Shown piece after piece: positions 44,270 to 53,045 of a DNA stretch of 64,000 bases. The notes beneath the pieces were generated by a model. That model saw only the letters and a program-made list of their open reading frames with translations, searched no databases and was not told the origin of the DNA. Both the position numbers and the translations under genes were made by a program. The DNA is from Lacrimispora celerecrescens (GTDB lineage Bacteria; Bacillota; Clostridia; Lachnospirales; Lachnospiraceae): assembly GCF_000732605.1 (NCBI RefSeq), contig NZ_JPME01000025.1, forward strand, positions 88,988 through 152,987, given 5' to 3'. How positions within the stretch are numbered: position 1 is the first letter of the stretch; each line of letters starts with the position of its first letter.

Positions 44270-46888
44270 ATGTATGTAGTAAATGTCAACGGCAAGGATT
44301 ACCAATCAGAAGAAGATTTAACATTAATGGATTTTCTCAGAAACAGACTTGGTATCACCTCCGTAAAAAATGGTTGCAAGGAAGGTGCCTGCGGAACATG
44401 TACGGTAATTGTTGATGGGAAGACTGTCCGTGCCTGTATCATGAAATTGTCCAAACTGGAAGGCAAAAAGGTACAAACCATTGAAGGATTCACACAGAGA
44501 GAACGAGATGTCTTTGTCTATGCCTTTGCGGCAGCTGGAGCCGTGCAGTGCGGCTTTTGTATTCCAGGAATGGTAATCAGCGGCAAATGCTTAATTGACC
44601 AGAATCCAAATCCAACCAGAGATGATGTAAAACAGGCGATCCGCACAAATATCTGCCGTTGTACCGGCTATAAGAAAATAGAAGACGGTATTATGCTTGC
44701 AGCCAAAATGTTCAATGAAAATTTAGAGGTTCCTGAACTTAAGCAGACCGCTGCGATCGGGGAAAGAACCTGCCGTGTGGATGCAGAAGCAAAAACATTG
44801 GGAACCGCCAAATATGCAGATGACTACTATCTGGAAGGCATGCTTTACGGAAAGAACGTATTCACCAAATATGCACGCGCGAAGATCAACGGAATTGATA
44901 CCAGCAAAGCTCTTGCAATGCCAGGCGTTGTCGCTGTCTATACAGCAAAGGACATACCTGGAGACAGATACATCGGCCATCTGGCACATGACTGGCCAGG
45001 TATGATCGATGTAGGCGAAGAGACAAAATGCATCGGCGATACCCTTGCCATCGTCGTGGCTGAATCAATGGAACAAGCAATGGCGGCAGTAAAAGCCGTA
45101 GAAATAGATTGTGAAGAATTAGAGCCAATCCGCTCCCCAAGGGAAGCTATGGTACCAGGCGCTCATCAGGTTCATGGCGAAGGCTTTATGCATTTTGGCA
45201 AATTCAGAACTCCGGCTAATAACCTTCTTGACCATGAAGAAGTAAAACGAGGTGATGCAGAGACAGCTCTTGCTAATTCCAAATACGTTGCAGAAGGCAC
45301 CTTCTATGTTCCGCCAACAGAGCATGCGTTCATGGAACCGGAAACTGCTGTTGGTATTCCTGACGGCGACGGTGTAAAGGTAATTACCGGAGCACAGGGA
45401 ATTTATGATGAACATCACGAATTAAGTGCATATCTTGGCCTCCCTCTGGAGAAAGTAAGAATTCAGAGTGCTTTTGTCGGCGGCGGCTTCGGCGGAAAGG
45501 AAGATATGAGCGTTCAGCATCAGGCTGCTCTTTGTGCTTATTTATCAAAGAGACCTGTAAAAGTATCCTTCTCCCGCCAGGAAAGCATTAATTATCATCC
45601 AAAGCGTCACGCCATGGAAATCTACACCAAGATCGGCTGTGATGAAAACGGTATTATCCAGGGTATGAAGGCAAGACTTCTCTCTGATACGGGAGCTTAT
45701 GCTTCTCTGGGCGGTCCGGTGCTTCAAAGAGCCTGCACCCATGCAGGTGGACCATATAATTACCAGAACGTGGACATTGAAGGAGATGCTTACTATACCA
45801 ACAATCCTCCTGCAGGTGCGTTCCGCGGATTCGGTGTGACCCAGTCCTGTATGTCAACGGAAGCTTTGATCAACCAGTTAGCAGAGCAGGTGGGAATTTC
45901 CGGCTGGGAGATTCGTTACCGCAATGCCATCAGACCAGGCCAGTCCCTTCCTAACGGACAGATTGCTGACGAAGGCACCGGTATGGTGGAAACTCTGGAA
46001 GCAGTAAAAGAAGATTTTGAAAAATATGAAGCAGATCCCAATTATTTCGTAGGCATTGCTTCTGCCATGAAGAACGCAGGAATCGGTGTGGGTCTTGCAG
46101 ACGTAGGCCGCTGTATCTTAAGAATACGTGACGGAAAAGTTGTGACTGGCTCTTCCGCTGCTGCAATCGGCCAGGGACTCCAGACCATAACCTTGCAAAT
46201 GGTCTGTCAGACCACAGGTCTTGCACCGGAACAGGTATTGGTTGGACATCCGGATACAAAATACACACCAGACTCCGGAACTACCACCGCATCCCGCCAG
46301 ACCGTATTTACAGGAGAAGCAATCCACATTGCCGCAATGAAACTGAAAGAGGATTTGGATGCAGGACTTTCCTTAAAAGATTTGGAAGGCAAAGAATACT
46401 ACGGCGAATTTGATTTTAAAACAGATCCTATCGGCAGTGACAAACCAAATCCGGTAAGCCATATTGCTTATGGATATGCAACACAGCTTTTTGTTATTGA
46501 CAACGAAGGAAAAGTTGTCAATGTCATTGCAGCTCATGACATAGGCAAAGCCATCAATCCTCTTGCAGCAGAAGGACAGGTGGAAGGCGGTGTTGCCATG
46601 GGTCTTGGCTATGGACTGACCGAGGACTTCCCATTAAAGGACGGCATTCCTCAGGCTAAGTTAGGTACTTTAGGTATCTTTAAAGCACCTCAGATGCCTC
46701 CGATCGATGTAAGGTTCATTGAAAAGAATCCATCTGATGTAGCATTTGGAGCAAAGGGTGTGGGCGAGATCGTATGTGTTATGGGAGCACCTGCTTTACA
46801 GAATGCTTATTACAAGAAGGATGGCGAATTCCGTTACAAACTTCCTTTGGATAATACCTTCTACCGTAAACCAAAGCCAGCAAAATAA
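44270..46888 (+). CDS. Single-chain molybdenum hydroxylase (2Fe-2S + Moco, no FAD domain)
   Basis: 872 residues, xanthine oxidase family. Plant-type [2Fe-2S] domain (1-~75; Cys36, 41, 44, 56), second [2Fe-2S] domain (~76-160; Cys94, 97, 129, 131), and a fused large subunit (~170-872). The large subunit has GAQGIYDEHHEL, FVGGGFGGKED, PPAGAFRGFG and the catalytic Glu in AKGVGEIVCV. No FAD domain is encoded, as in Desulfovibrio aldehyde oxidoreductase. Relatives in clostridia are called selenium-dependent xanthine dehydrogenase. The start was moved to 44270 (AGAGG 7 bases upstream). XdhC follows. Substrate unknown: purine or aldehyde. Confidence 0.92.
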   Translation: MYVVNVNGKDYQSEEDLTLMDFLRNRLGITSVKNGCKEGACGTCTVIVDGKTVRACIMKLSKLEGKKVQTIEGFTQRERDVFVYAFAAAGAVQCGFCIPGMVISGKCLIDQNPNPTRDDVKQAIRTNICRCTGYKKIEDGIMLAAKMFNENLEVPELKQTAAIGERTCRVDAEAKTLGTAKYADDYYLEGMLYGKNVFTKYARAKINGIDTSKALAMPGVVAVYTAKDIPGDRYIGHLAHDWPGMIDVGEETKCIGDTLAIVVAESMEQAMAAVKAVEIDCEELEPIRSPREAMVPGAHQVHGEGFMHFGKFRTPANNLLDHEEVKRGDAETALANSKYVAEGTFYVPPTEHAFMEPETAVGIPDGDGVKVITGAQGIYDEHHELSAYLGLPLEKVRIQSAFVGGGFGGKEDMSVQHQAALCAYLSKRPVKVSFSRQESINYHPKRHAMEIYTKIGCDENGIIQGMKARLLSDTGAYASLGGPVLQRACTHAGGPYNYQNVDIEGDAYYTNNPPAGAFRGFGVTQSCMSTEALINQLAEQVGISGWEIRYRNAIRPGQSLPNGQIADEGTGMVETLEAVKEDFEKYEADPNYFVGIASAMKNAGIGVGLADVGRCILRIRDGKVVTGSSAAAIGQGLQTITLQMVCQTTGLAPEQVLVGHPDTKYTPDSGTTTASRQTVFTGEAIHIAAMKLKEDLDAGLSLKDLEGKEYYGEFDFKTDPIGSDKPNPVSHIAYGYATQLFVIDNEGKVVNVIAAHDIGKAINPLAAEGQVEGGVAMGLGYGLTEDFPLKDGIPQAKLGTLGIFKAPQMPPIDVRFIEKNPSDVAFGAKGVGEIVCVMGAPALQNAYYKKDGEFRYKLPLDNTFYRKPKPAK

Positions 46889-46904
46889 AATATCAGAATA
46901 CCCC

Positions 46905-46934
46905 AAAAAGGGCGGAATGAATACCGCCCTTTTT
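46905..46934 (+). terminator. Terminator after the molybdenum hydroxylase
   Basis: AAAAAGGGCGG/CCGCCCTTTTT stem with an 8-base loop, then T-run. It sits between the hydroxylase and xdhC, so xdhC may be expressed at lower level by read-through. Confidence 0.85.
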
Positions 46935-46972
46935 TCTTATAAAAGCACATAGCCGGAAAAGGGAGTGATCAT

Positions 46973-48004
46973 ATGATAACAGGATTTTATGAAGAACTAA
47001 AAAATGCTGATAAAAACATGAACATAGTCAGTCTGACTATCATAGAAGGACAGGGAGTTGGATCCAAAGCCTTGTGGTCAGGCGGAAAATTTATCTGCAA
47101 ACAGGGAGATGAACATGCTTTTGACGCTTTTTCAGAGGATTTAAAGAATATTGATAAAACACAGACAATTAAATCTCAGAAAAGTACCCTGTTCTGCGAA
47201 TTTGTCACAGGAGAAAAATACATGGTGGTATGTGGAGCCGGTCACATCTCCATCCCCATCATAAGAATCGGAAAGATGCTGGGATTCCATGTTACGGTTA
47301 TTGATGACAGATTATCTTTTGCTAATACCGCAAGAAAAGAAGGAGCTGACACCGTTATCTGCAAGCCTTTTAGGGAAGCCTTAGAAGAGATCGAGGGAAG
47401 CACAGGCCATTACTTTATCATCGTCACCAGAGGGCACCGGTATGACCAGGACTGCTTATCCCAGATCATTGGCAAAAAAAATGCCTACATCGGTATGATC
47501 GGCAGCAGAGCCAGGGTAAAACTAGTTAAGGATTTTTTAGTAGACGAGGGAATCAGCAAAGAGCTGCTTGACCAGGTTTACACCCCCATCGGACTTAAGA
47601 TCAATGCCCAAACCCCGGAGGAAATCGCCGTTGCCATTATGGCGGAGATCATTCAGGTGAAAAACGGAAGTAAAAATAGCTTTGGCTATCCAAAAGAAAT
47701 CCTTGACGGTCTCACTTCCCAGGAATTATCTGACATGCCAAAGTCCCTTGTTACCATTGTTTCCAGAAAAGGCTCCGCTCCCAGAGATGTTGGCTCAAAG
47801 ATGGTGGTCATGCTTGACGGGAGCACCGTCGGAACGATCGGAGGCGGTTGTGTGGAGTCCGAGGTGTGCATCGCGGCAAGAGAAGTCGCCAGAGAAAAAC
47901 AGCCGGTACTAATGAAAGTTGACATGACTCCTGGCAACGCAGAGGACGAAGGCATGGTATGCGGAGGCATTGTAGAAGTATATATTGAGCCTGTCTTACG
48001 CTGA
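46973..48004 (+). CDS. xdhC: XdhC/CoxI family molybdenum cofactor insertion protein, permuted
   Basis: 343 residues. A degenerate CoxI-like N-terminal part (~1-75) is followed by a Rossmann XdhC_C domain (~78-235; VVCGAGHISIPIIRIGKMLGFHVTVIDDR, GMIGSRARVKLVKDFL). An intact CoxI domain comes last (~245-340; IVSRKGSAPRDVGSKMVV, TIGGGCVESEV, GGIVEVYIEP). Standard XdhC has CoxI before Rossmann. These chaperones insert sulfurated Moco into xanthine-dehydrogenase-like enzymes, here surely the upstream hydroxylase. GGGAGTG 7 bases before ATG. Confidence 0.88.
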   Translation: MITGFYEELKNADKNMNIVSLTIIEGQGVGSKALWSGGKFICKQGDEHAFDAFSEDLKNIDKTQTIKSQKSTLFCEFVTGEKYMVVCGAGHISIPIIRIGKMLGFHVTVIDDRLSFANTARKEGADTVICKPFREALEEIEGSTGHYFIIVTRGHRYDQDCLSQIIGKKNAYIGMIGSRARVKLVKDFLVDEGISKELLDQVYTPIGLKINAQTPEEIAVAIMAEIIQVKNGSKNSFGYPKEILDGLTSQELSDMPKSLVTIVSRKGSAPRDVGSKMVVMLDGSTVGTIGGGCVESEVCIAAREVAREKQPVLMKVDMTPGNAEDEGMVCGGIVEVYIEPVLR

Positions 48005-48032
48005 GCACATAAATTGGCCTTTAAAAAACACA

Positions 48033-48061
48033 ATGACATTTTCTTAAATTTATAGTATACT
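48033..48061 (+). promoter_or_regulatory. fprA promoter
   Basis: ATGACA (48033-48038), 17-base spacer, TATACT (48056-48061). Confidence 0.6.
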
Positions 48062-48105
48062 TCTATGGATGGATTAGTACGAACGAAAGAAAGGAAGGCT
48101 GCACC

Positions 48106-49308
48106 ATGTATTGTGTAAAAACTATTAAAGATGATTTGTTCTGGGTTGGAGGAAGTGACCGTCGTCTCGCCCTGTTCGAAAACGCCTACCCCATTCCGAG
48201 AGGGATTTCCTATAACTCCTATGTCCTGCTAGATGAAAAAACCATTCTTTTTGATACGGTTGACCGGGCTATTACCGGACAGTTTTTGGAAAATGTAGAA
48301 GCAGTCCTTGGAGGACGGGAACTGGATTATATCATTGTAAATCACATGGAGCCGGACCACTGTGCCACCTTAGGTGAAATGGTCAGAAGGTATCCGGATG
48401 TAAAGGTGATCTGCAATGCCAAGACGGTCCCGATTATCAACCAGTTTTACGAATTCGGCGTTGATTCCAGAGCTGTCATCGTGAAGGAGGGGGACACGTT
48501 CTGCTCCGGCAAACATACCTTTACATTTTATATGGCTCCCATGGTTCACTGGCCGGAAGTAATGGTCACCTACGATACCACAGATAAGGTTCTTTTTTCG
48601 GCCGACGCCTTTGGCACCTTTGGCGCAATGAACGGAAACTTATTTGCAGATGAAGTAAATTTTGAACGGGAATGGCTTGATGAATCCAGAAGATACTATT
48701 CTAATATTGTCGGAAAATACGGACCGTCTACCCAGACTCTTTTAAAGAAAATCGCTGAGCTGGACATTCAGTTCCTTTGTCCCCTTCACGGGCCTGTATG
48801 GCGTTCCGACATTTGCTGGTATATGGATAAGTATTTTAAGTGGAGCAGCTATACACCGGAAGAAAATGCTGTGATGATCGCCTATGGCTCCATTTACGGA
48901 AACACGGAGAATGCCGCCAATATTCTGGCATGCCGCCTGGCAGAACGTGGCATTCGCAACATTGTTATGTATGACGTATCCAACACCCATCCGTCTGTGC
49001 TCATTTCAGAAGCATTCCGCTGCAGCCATCTGGTATTCGCTTCGGCCACCTATAACGGAGGAATATTCAGCAGTATGGAGCACCTGCTTCAGGATATGAA
49101 AGCCCATAACGTGCAAAACCGCACCGTAGCCCTTATGGAAAACGGTTCCTGGGGTATCATGGCAGGCAAAAAGATGACTGAGATCATTTCAGAGATGAAA
49201 AATATGACCATACTTGAACAGACCATTACCATCAAATCTTCTGTAAAAGAAGATCAGCTGGCTGAAATCGGCGCATTGGCCAATGCCATTGCAGAATCTA
49301 TTCAGTAA
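48106..49308 (+). CDS. fprA: Flavodiiron protein (FprA family A-type flavoprotein)
   Basis: 400 residues. Metallo-beta-lactamase-like diiron domain (~1-250) with ligands His80, Glu82, Asp84, His85 in NHMEPDHCATLGE, then HWPEVMVTYD and CPLHGPVWR. C-terminal flavodoxin domain (~255-400) with IAYGSIYGNTENAANILA. Reduces O2 to water or NO to N2O, defending anaerobes. Own promoter and terminator. Its last 25 coding-end bases recur at 57116-57140. Confidence 0.95.
   Translation: MYCVKTIKDDLFWVGGSDRRLALFENAYPIPRGISYNSYVLLDEKTILFDTVDRAITGQFLENVEAVLGGRELDYIIVNHMEPDHCATLGEMVRRYPDVKVICNAKTVPIINQFYEFGVDSRAVIVKEGDTFCSGKHTFTFYMAPMVHWPEVMVTYDTTDKVLFSADAFGTFGAMNGNLFADEVNFEREWLDESRRYYSNIVGKYGPSTQTLLKKIAELDIQFLCPLHGPVWRSDICWYMDKYFKWSSYTPEENAVMIAYGSIYGNTENAANILACRLAERGIRNIVMYDVSNTHPSVLISEAFRCSHLVFASATYNGGIFSSMEHLLQDMKAHNVQNRTVALMENGSWGIMAGKKMTEIISEMKNMTILEQTITIKSSVKEDQLAEIGALANAIAESIQ
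49276..49300 (+). repeat. 25-base direct repeat, left copy (end of fprA)
   Basis: Matches 57116-57140 at 24 of 25 bases (core TTGGCCAATGCCATT then G/A then CAGAATCTA). This copy is inside the last codons of fprA. Confidence 0.8.
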
Positions 49309-49320
49309 ATTATTAATATA

Positions 49321-49367
49321 AAAATACCGGGGAAACAGCTTAAAAGCTTATGTTTCCCCGGTATTTT
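49321..49367. terminator. Bidirectional terminator between fprA and tctC
   Basis: 17-base perfect arms (49321-49337 and 49351-49367) with A- and T-runs at the ends; serves both convergent genes. Confidence 0.92.
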
Positions 49368-49399
49368 TGTTTACGCTTTGTCAACTGCTTCCCAAATAA

Positions 49400-50404
49400 T
49401 TACTGTCTTGACAATCCAACTTCATCAAGAAGCTCGCGGTATTCCTCATTTACCTGTCCCAAAAATTCAGTAAATTGCTCGTGGTCCTTATACTCCATGG
49501 TCCAACCATACTTTCTGCAGGTTGCCTTCCACTCATTGGTTTCCGTCATCTCTTTTAAGACATCTTCCCAGTATTTCACCGCATACTCCGGCATATCTCC
49601 AGGCCCGAACAGACCTCTCCAGGTGATGAACCCGGCGTCTATTCCCTGTTCTCTGCACGTTGGGATCTGGGATATGACCTCCCCTTCCAGCCTTTTATCC
49701 GATGTAACCGCAAGTACCCGGATATCTCCGCTTTCCACCAGCCCTACCACATCACTGATTCCAGTAGAAAGAATGTCCACCCTGCCTCCCATGAGCTGGG
49801 TCACTCCTCCGCCGTTTTCAAACCCGTCATACCGGATGCTTTTTAAATTCTCCACTCCGGCTGCACGGGCTATTTTTAAGAACTGGATATGGTCCATGGA
49901 CCCTAGAGAGGAGGTTCCCCCTACCAATATGGATTCGGGTGATTCCTTCAGTTCCTCCATCACCTCGCCTAGATTCTGATAGGGGGAATCCGCCCTAACC
50001 GCAAAACATCCGTAATCCACAACCAGCTGGGCAATGGGTGTCGTATCCTCCGCATAGTTTAAATCCGTGCTCCCATTTAAATTAATGAGACAAATGGGAG
50101 GAGAAAATATGGATAGCACATTATTCCTTCCTCTCGCCTCATTTAAATATTCCATATTGATCCGGCCTCCGCCGCCGGGTTTATTGGTAACAGGCAGAGG
50201 AACTGAAACCAGTCCCGTATTCTCCAGGCACTGCACGATGGAACGGATGGTCAAATCATAACCGCTCCCATTACCGGCAGGTGCAACCATTTCTATGGCT
50301 TCCAGAGGATATTTCCGCTCCGTCTCCGCCTGCTTTGCCTCCTGGCATCCCGTAAGCCCTATGACCGCTGCCAGCAGACATAGGAATGCCTTCCGCTTAA
50401 TCAT
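49400..50404 (-). CDS. TctC-like substrate-binding lipoprotein (distal copy)
   Basis: 334 residues. Lipobox L-T-G-C (Cys ~20). Tripartite tricarboxylate transporter receptor: MVAPAGNGSGYDLTIRSI, VTNKPGGGGRINMEYLN, GTSSLGSMDHIQFLKIARAAG. It starts 2 bases after the hybrid kinase stop, last gene of the block. A second TctC (55170-56225) heads the operon. The distal copy may bind a different carboxylate or act with the Cache kinase as a sensor (inference). Confidence 0.9.
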   Translation of the reverse strand: MIKRKAFLCLLAAVIGLTGCQEAKQAETERKYPLEAIEMVAPAGNGSGYDLTIRSIVQCLENTGLVSVPLPVTNKPGGGGRINMEYLNEARGRNNVLSIFSPPICLINLNGSTDLNYAEDTTPIAQLVVDYGCFAVRADSPYQNLGEVMEELKESPESILVGGTSSLGSMDHIQFLKIARAAGVENLKSIRYDGFENGGGVTQLMGGRVDILSTGISDVVGLVESGDIRVLAVTSDKRLEGEVISQIPTCREQGIDAGFITWRGLFGPGDMPEYAVKYWEDVLKEMTETNEWKATCRKYGWTMEYKDHEQFTEFLGQVNEEYRELLDEVGLSRQ

Positions 50405-50406
50405 AT

Positions 50407-52641
50407 TTATATCCGTTCCTTTCCTGCTGCCTTTTTAATTTCCTGGATCAGCATATTATAATTAATGGGCTTGACCAATATACTGTCAACAACGCCGGCC
50501 TGCTTCAGCTGGAGCGCATCCGATTCCACCAGACCGGTCACCATAATGATGCCGATGTCCGGACGCCGGATTTTGATTCTCTGTGCCAGCATTGTTCCCT
50601 TCATCTGCGGCATCATGTAATCCACAACCACTGCATTCCACCGCTCCGGATTCTGCTCCAGGGCTTCCAGAGCCTTTAAGGGGTCAGCATATGCATCCAC
50701 ATGATATCCGCTTCTCTCCAGACGTCTGGTGATATATCTTACCACACGCTCCTCATCGTCTACCAAAAGCAGGGATATCTCCGTTGTTAATTCCCGTTTC
50801 GGCTCCACCACTGCTGCCTGAACGGCTGACCTTCCCGCACTCACCGGCAGATATATGTAAAAACAGCTTCCCTCTTCCGGAGTGCTTTCGACCCTTACGA
50901 AACCGCTGTGGCTGATCAAAATATCCTGTACCACAGACAATCCCAGTCCGGTCCCCTCTCCTGCCTCTTTTGTGGTAAAGAACGGACTGAATATCTGGCG
51001 GAGTATTTCCTCCTTCATTCCACAGCCCGTATCCGCCACCGACACTTCCACATATTCCGTTCCTGCTATCTGCCGGTATTCCTCCGGCAGCTGATCGGTT
51101 TTCAGCCTGCGGGTGCTGATGGTCAGCATACCGCCCTTTCCTTCCATGGAATGAATCGCATTGGTGTACAGATTTAAGAGTACCTGATGAAGCTGGGTTG
51201 CATTGCCGTAAACATTTGCCTCACAGTCATCTAAAAGTACCTTTAATCCAATATTGGAAGGAGAAATAAGGCTGACCATCTTCACCGCATCCCGGATTAC
51301 TGCATCTAAATTAAGAGGCCGATACTCCGTGGTATCCGTTTCCTTTCGGCTGAAGGGAAGAATCTGTTCCACGATCTCCTTTGCCCGCACCCCGGCCTTA
51401 TGTACCTCATCAATATCCTGGTAATATTCGTTCTCTTTACCAAGCTGTTCCTTTAAAAATTCCGCATAACCGAGAATCGGCGTGAGAAGATTGTTAAACT
51501 CATGTGCAATTCCTCCCGCAAGGGTGCCGATGGTCGTCAGCTTCTGGTAATGACGGGCTTCTTCCCTGCTCTGGTGAAGCTCCTCTAAGGTGTCGTTGAT
51601 TTCTCTCAAATAAACGGTCTCCAACTCAAGCTTTTGCCGGTTTTTCATCAGAGAATAAATAATAACGCTGGCAGCTAATACAATGAGTAAAACGGCGCCG
51701 AATAATATTCCGAATTTCCGCAGATTTTCAAATTCCGCAGATACCGCCTGGTTATACGGCATGACTGCAGAAATATACCATGAGGTTCCCTGCAGGTTCA
51801 TCCTGGAAAACGCAGAGATCTCCTTATCGGCCGGCATAACGCCATTGGCATAGGAATCATAGATTGCCATCCCTTCTTCTCTTGTATACTGTATTCCAAG
51901 CATTTCCCTTAAGCTGTCATACTGTTTCAGCTCCTCAAAATCTTTTATATCCCTTCTGTAATTGAATCCGAGCATTTTCTCATTGGGATGCATGATCATG
52001 ATTCCCTGCTCATCCTTAACCGTGATATATCCCATCCCGCCCACATTGAGCGGCAGAACATACTTCTGATACAAATTTTCCAGATCCATTACGCTGACCA
52101 CAGCTCCAAGATACCTGCCTCCGCTATACACACTGTTAATTAAAGACAGCCCATAGTGATGTTCACTGATGGGAAATACAACCCCGATTCCGGTTGTGCT
52201 TTCCAGTGCGCTGTTTTCCAGCTGCAGCAGTGACTCATCAAATTTTTCCAGAAACGGATACTGATTGTAATGGAAAATAGGTTCTCCGTTTGGATACAGG
52301 AGATACATCCTGGAAGGCCCGCTCTGGTCAGACAGCATATACGAAAAAATATATTCCTTGATCTTCTCTGTCTCTCCTGTCCGGTAATGGGTCTCCATGG
52401 CATCGAGAAAGCCTGGCGTCTGGATTAATATGCTGATCTGCCTCAGCTGTTCTGAAATATTGAGTTCCAGATTCTGGGACACTGCACGAGTGATTAACAT
52501 CAGGTTCTGCTGCTGCTGCTCTACAATCATCCGTCGGTATGCCTGATAGGTATTGTACATGGCAAAAGTCAGGAATATGATCGTTCCTGACATAAAAACC
52601 GATAAAATTTGTTTTTTCCCCTTTTCCCAAAGTCTTTTCAT
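50407..52641 (-). CDS. Hybrid sensor histidine kinase with Cache-like domain and receiver
   Basis: 744 residues. TM1 (~13-30), extracellular Cache-like sensor (~35-300), TM2 (~310-330), coiled coil, HisKA with GGIAHEFNNLLTPILGYAEF (His in AHE), HATPase (NLYTNAIHSME, DTGCGMKEE, GTGLGLSVV), and a C-terminal receiver (~620-740; VVVDYMMPQMKG, Asp as phospho-acceptor). It lies within the tct operon. The OmpR-type regulator at 56418-57110 is the likely partner for carboxylate sensing. AAGGGAG before the ATG. Confidence 0.92.
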   Translation of the reverse strand: MKRLWEKGKKQILSVFMSGTIIFLTFAMYNTYQAYRRMIVEQQQQNLMLITRAVSQNLELNISEQLRQISILIQTPGFLDAMETHYRTGETEKIKEYIFSYMLSDQSGPSRMYLLYPNGEPIFHYNQYPFLEKFDESLLQLENSALESTTGIGVVFPISEHHYGLSLINSVYSGGRYLGAVVSVMDLENLYQKYVLPLNVGGMGYITVKDEQGIMIMHPNEKMLGFNYRRDIKDFEELKQYDSLREMLGIQYTREEGMAIYDSYANGVMPADKEISAFSRMNLQGTSWYISAVMPYNQAVSAEFENLRKFGILFGAVLLIVLAASVIIYSLMKNRQKLELETVYLREINDTLEELHQSREEARHYQKLTTIGTLAGGIAHEFNNLLTPILGYAEFLKEQLGKENEYYQDIDEVHKAGVRAKEIVEQILPFSRKETDTTEYRPLNLDAVIRDAVKMVSLISPSNIGLKVLLDDCEANVYGNATQLHQVLLNLYTNAIHSMEGKGGMLTISTRRLKTDQLPEEYRQIAGTEYVEVSVADTGCGMKEEILRQIFSPFFTTKEAGEGTGLGLSVVQDILISHSGFVRVESTPEEGSCFYIYLPVSAGRSAVQAAVVEPKRELTTEISLLLVDDEERVVRYITRRLERSGYHVDAYADPLKALEALEQNPERWNAVVVDYMMPQMKGTMLAQRIKIRRPDIGIIMVTGLVESDALQLKQAGVVDSILVKPINYNMLIQEIKKAAGKERI

Positions 52642-52714
52642 CTGTAGTTTCTCCCTTTCTTCCCCTATCAGAGTTGTACCACAGTTGCCCTATTTATAAA
52701 AGCCCTAAAATCAC

Positions 52715-52966
52715 TCATTTTAACAATTTTTCGCCGCAGAACGGGCACCAGGACTCCTTACTAAGGGGATATTTCATGTCCAGTTTCTGCCCGCATACGG
52801 GACAGCAGTAATTGTGCTTCTCTAAAATATAAGCTCCCAGAAGCATGCACAATCCGGCAATCCAGCTTCCGGCAACAAAGAAAAAGATTCCCGCAATCAC
52901 AGCCAGTATACAAACCGGTTTAACACAGGCAAGCGGTATATTCACCCTCATCCATTTTCCCTTCAT
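52715..52966 (-). CDS. Small membrane protein with zinc ribbon
   Basis: About 83 residues. Two close transmembrane segments (PVCILAVIAGIFFFVAG, SWIAGLCMLLGAYIL), then a cytosolic zinc ribbon C-P-V-C-G...C-P-F-C-G. GGAGG 6 bases before ATG 52966 (alternative 52969). It lies between the tctA remnant and the kinase gene. No family recognised; function unknown. It could tether or link the transporter and the kinase, but this is a guess. Confidence 0.7.
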   Translation of the reverse strand: MKGKWMRVNIPLACVKPVCILAVIAGIFFFVAGSWIAGLCMLLGAYILEKHNYCCPVCGQKLDMKYPLSKESWCPFCGEKLLK

Positions 52967-53045
52967 CATTATCCTCCGTACCATTCTTTTTCAATAGGAA
53001 AAACAGGTCTGCCGCTGCAGGCCCGTTTCTCTTTAGTATTCTCAA

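Noticed and set aside
44270..46888. Selenocysteine in the molybdenum hydroxylase
   Set aside because: No in-frame TGA; any selenium would be a labile cofactor, which the sequence cannot show.
49350..49979. 209-residue open frame on the plus strand
   Set aside because: Antisense to a clear TctC lipoprotein gene; begins in the terminator and has Ser/Pro-rich shadow composition.
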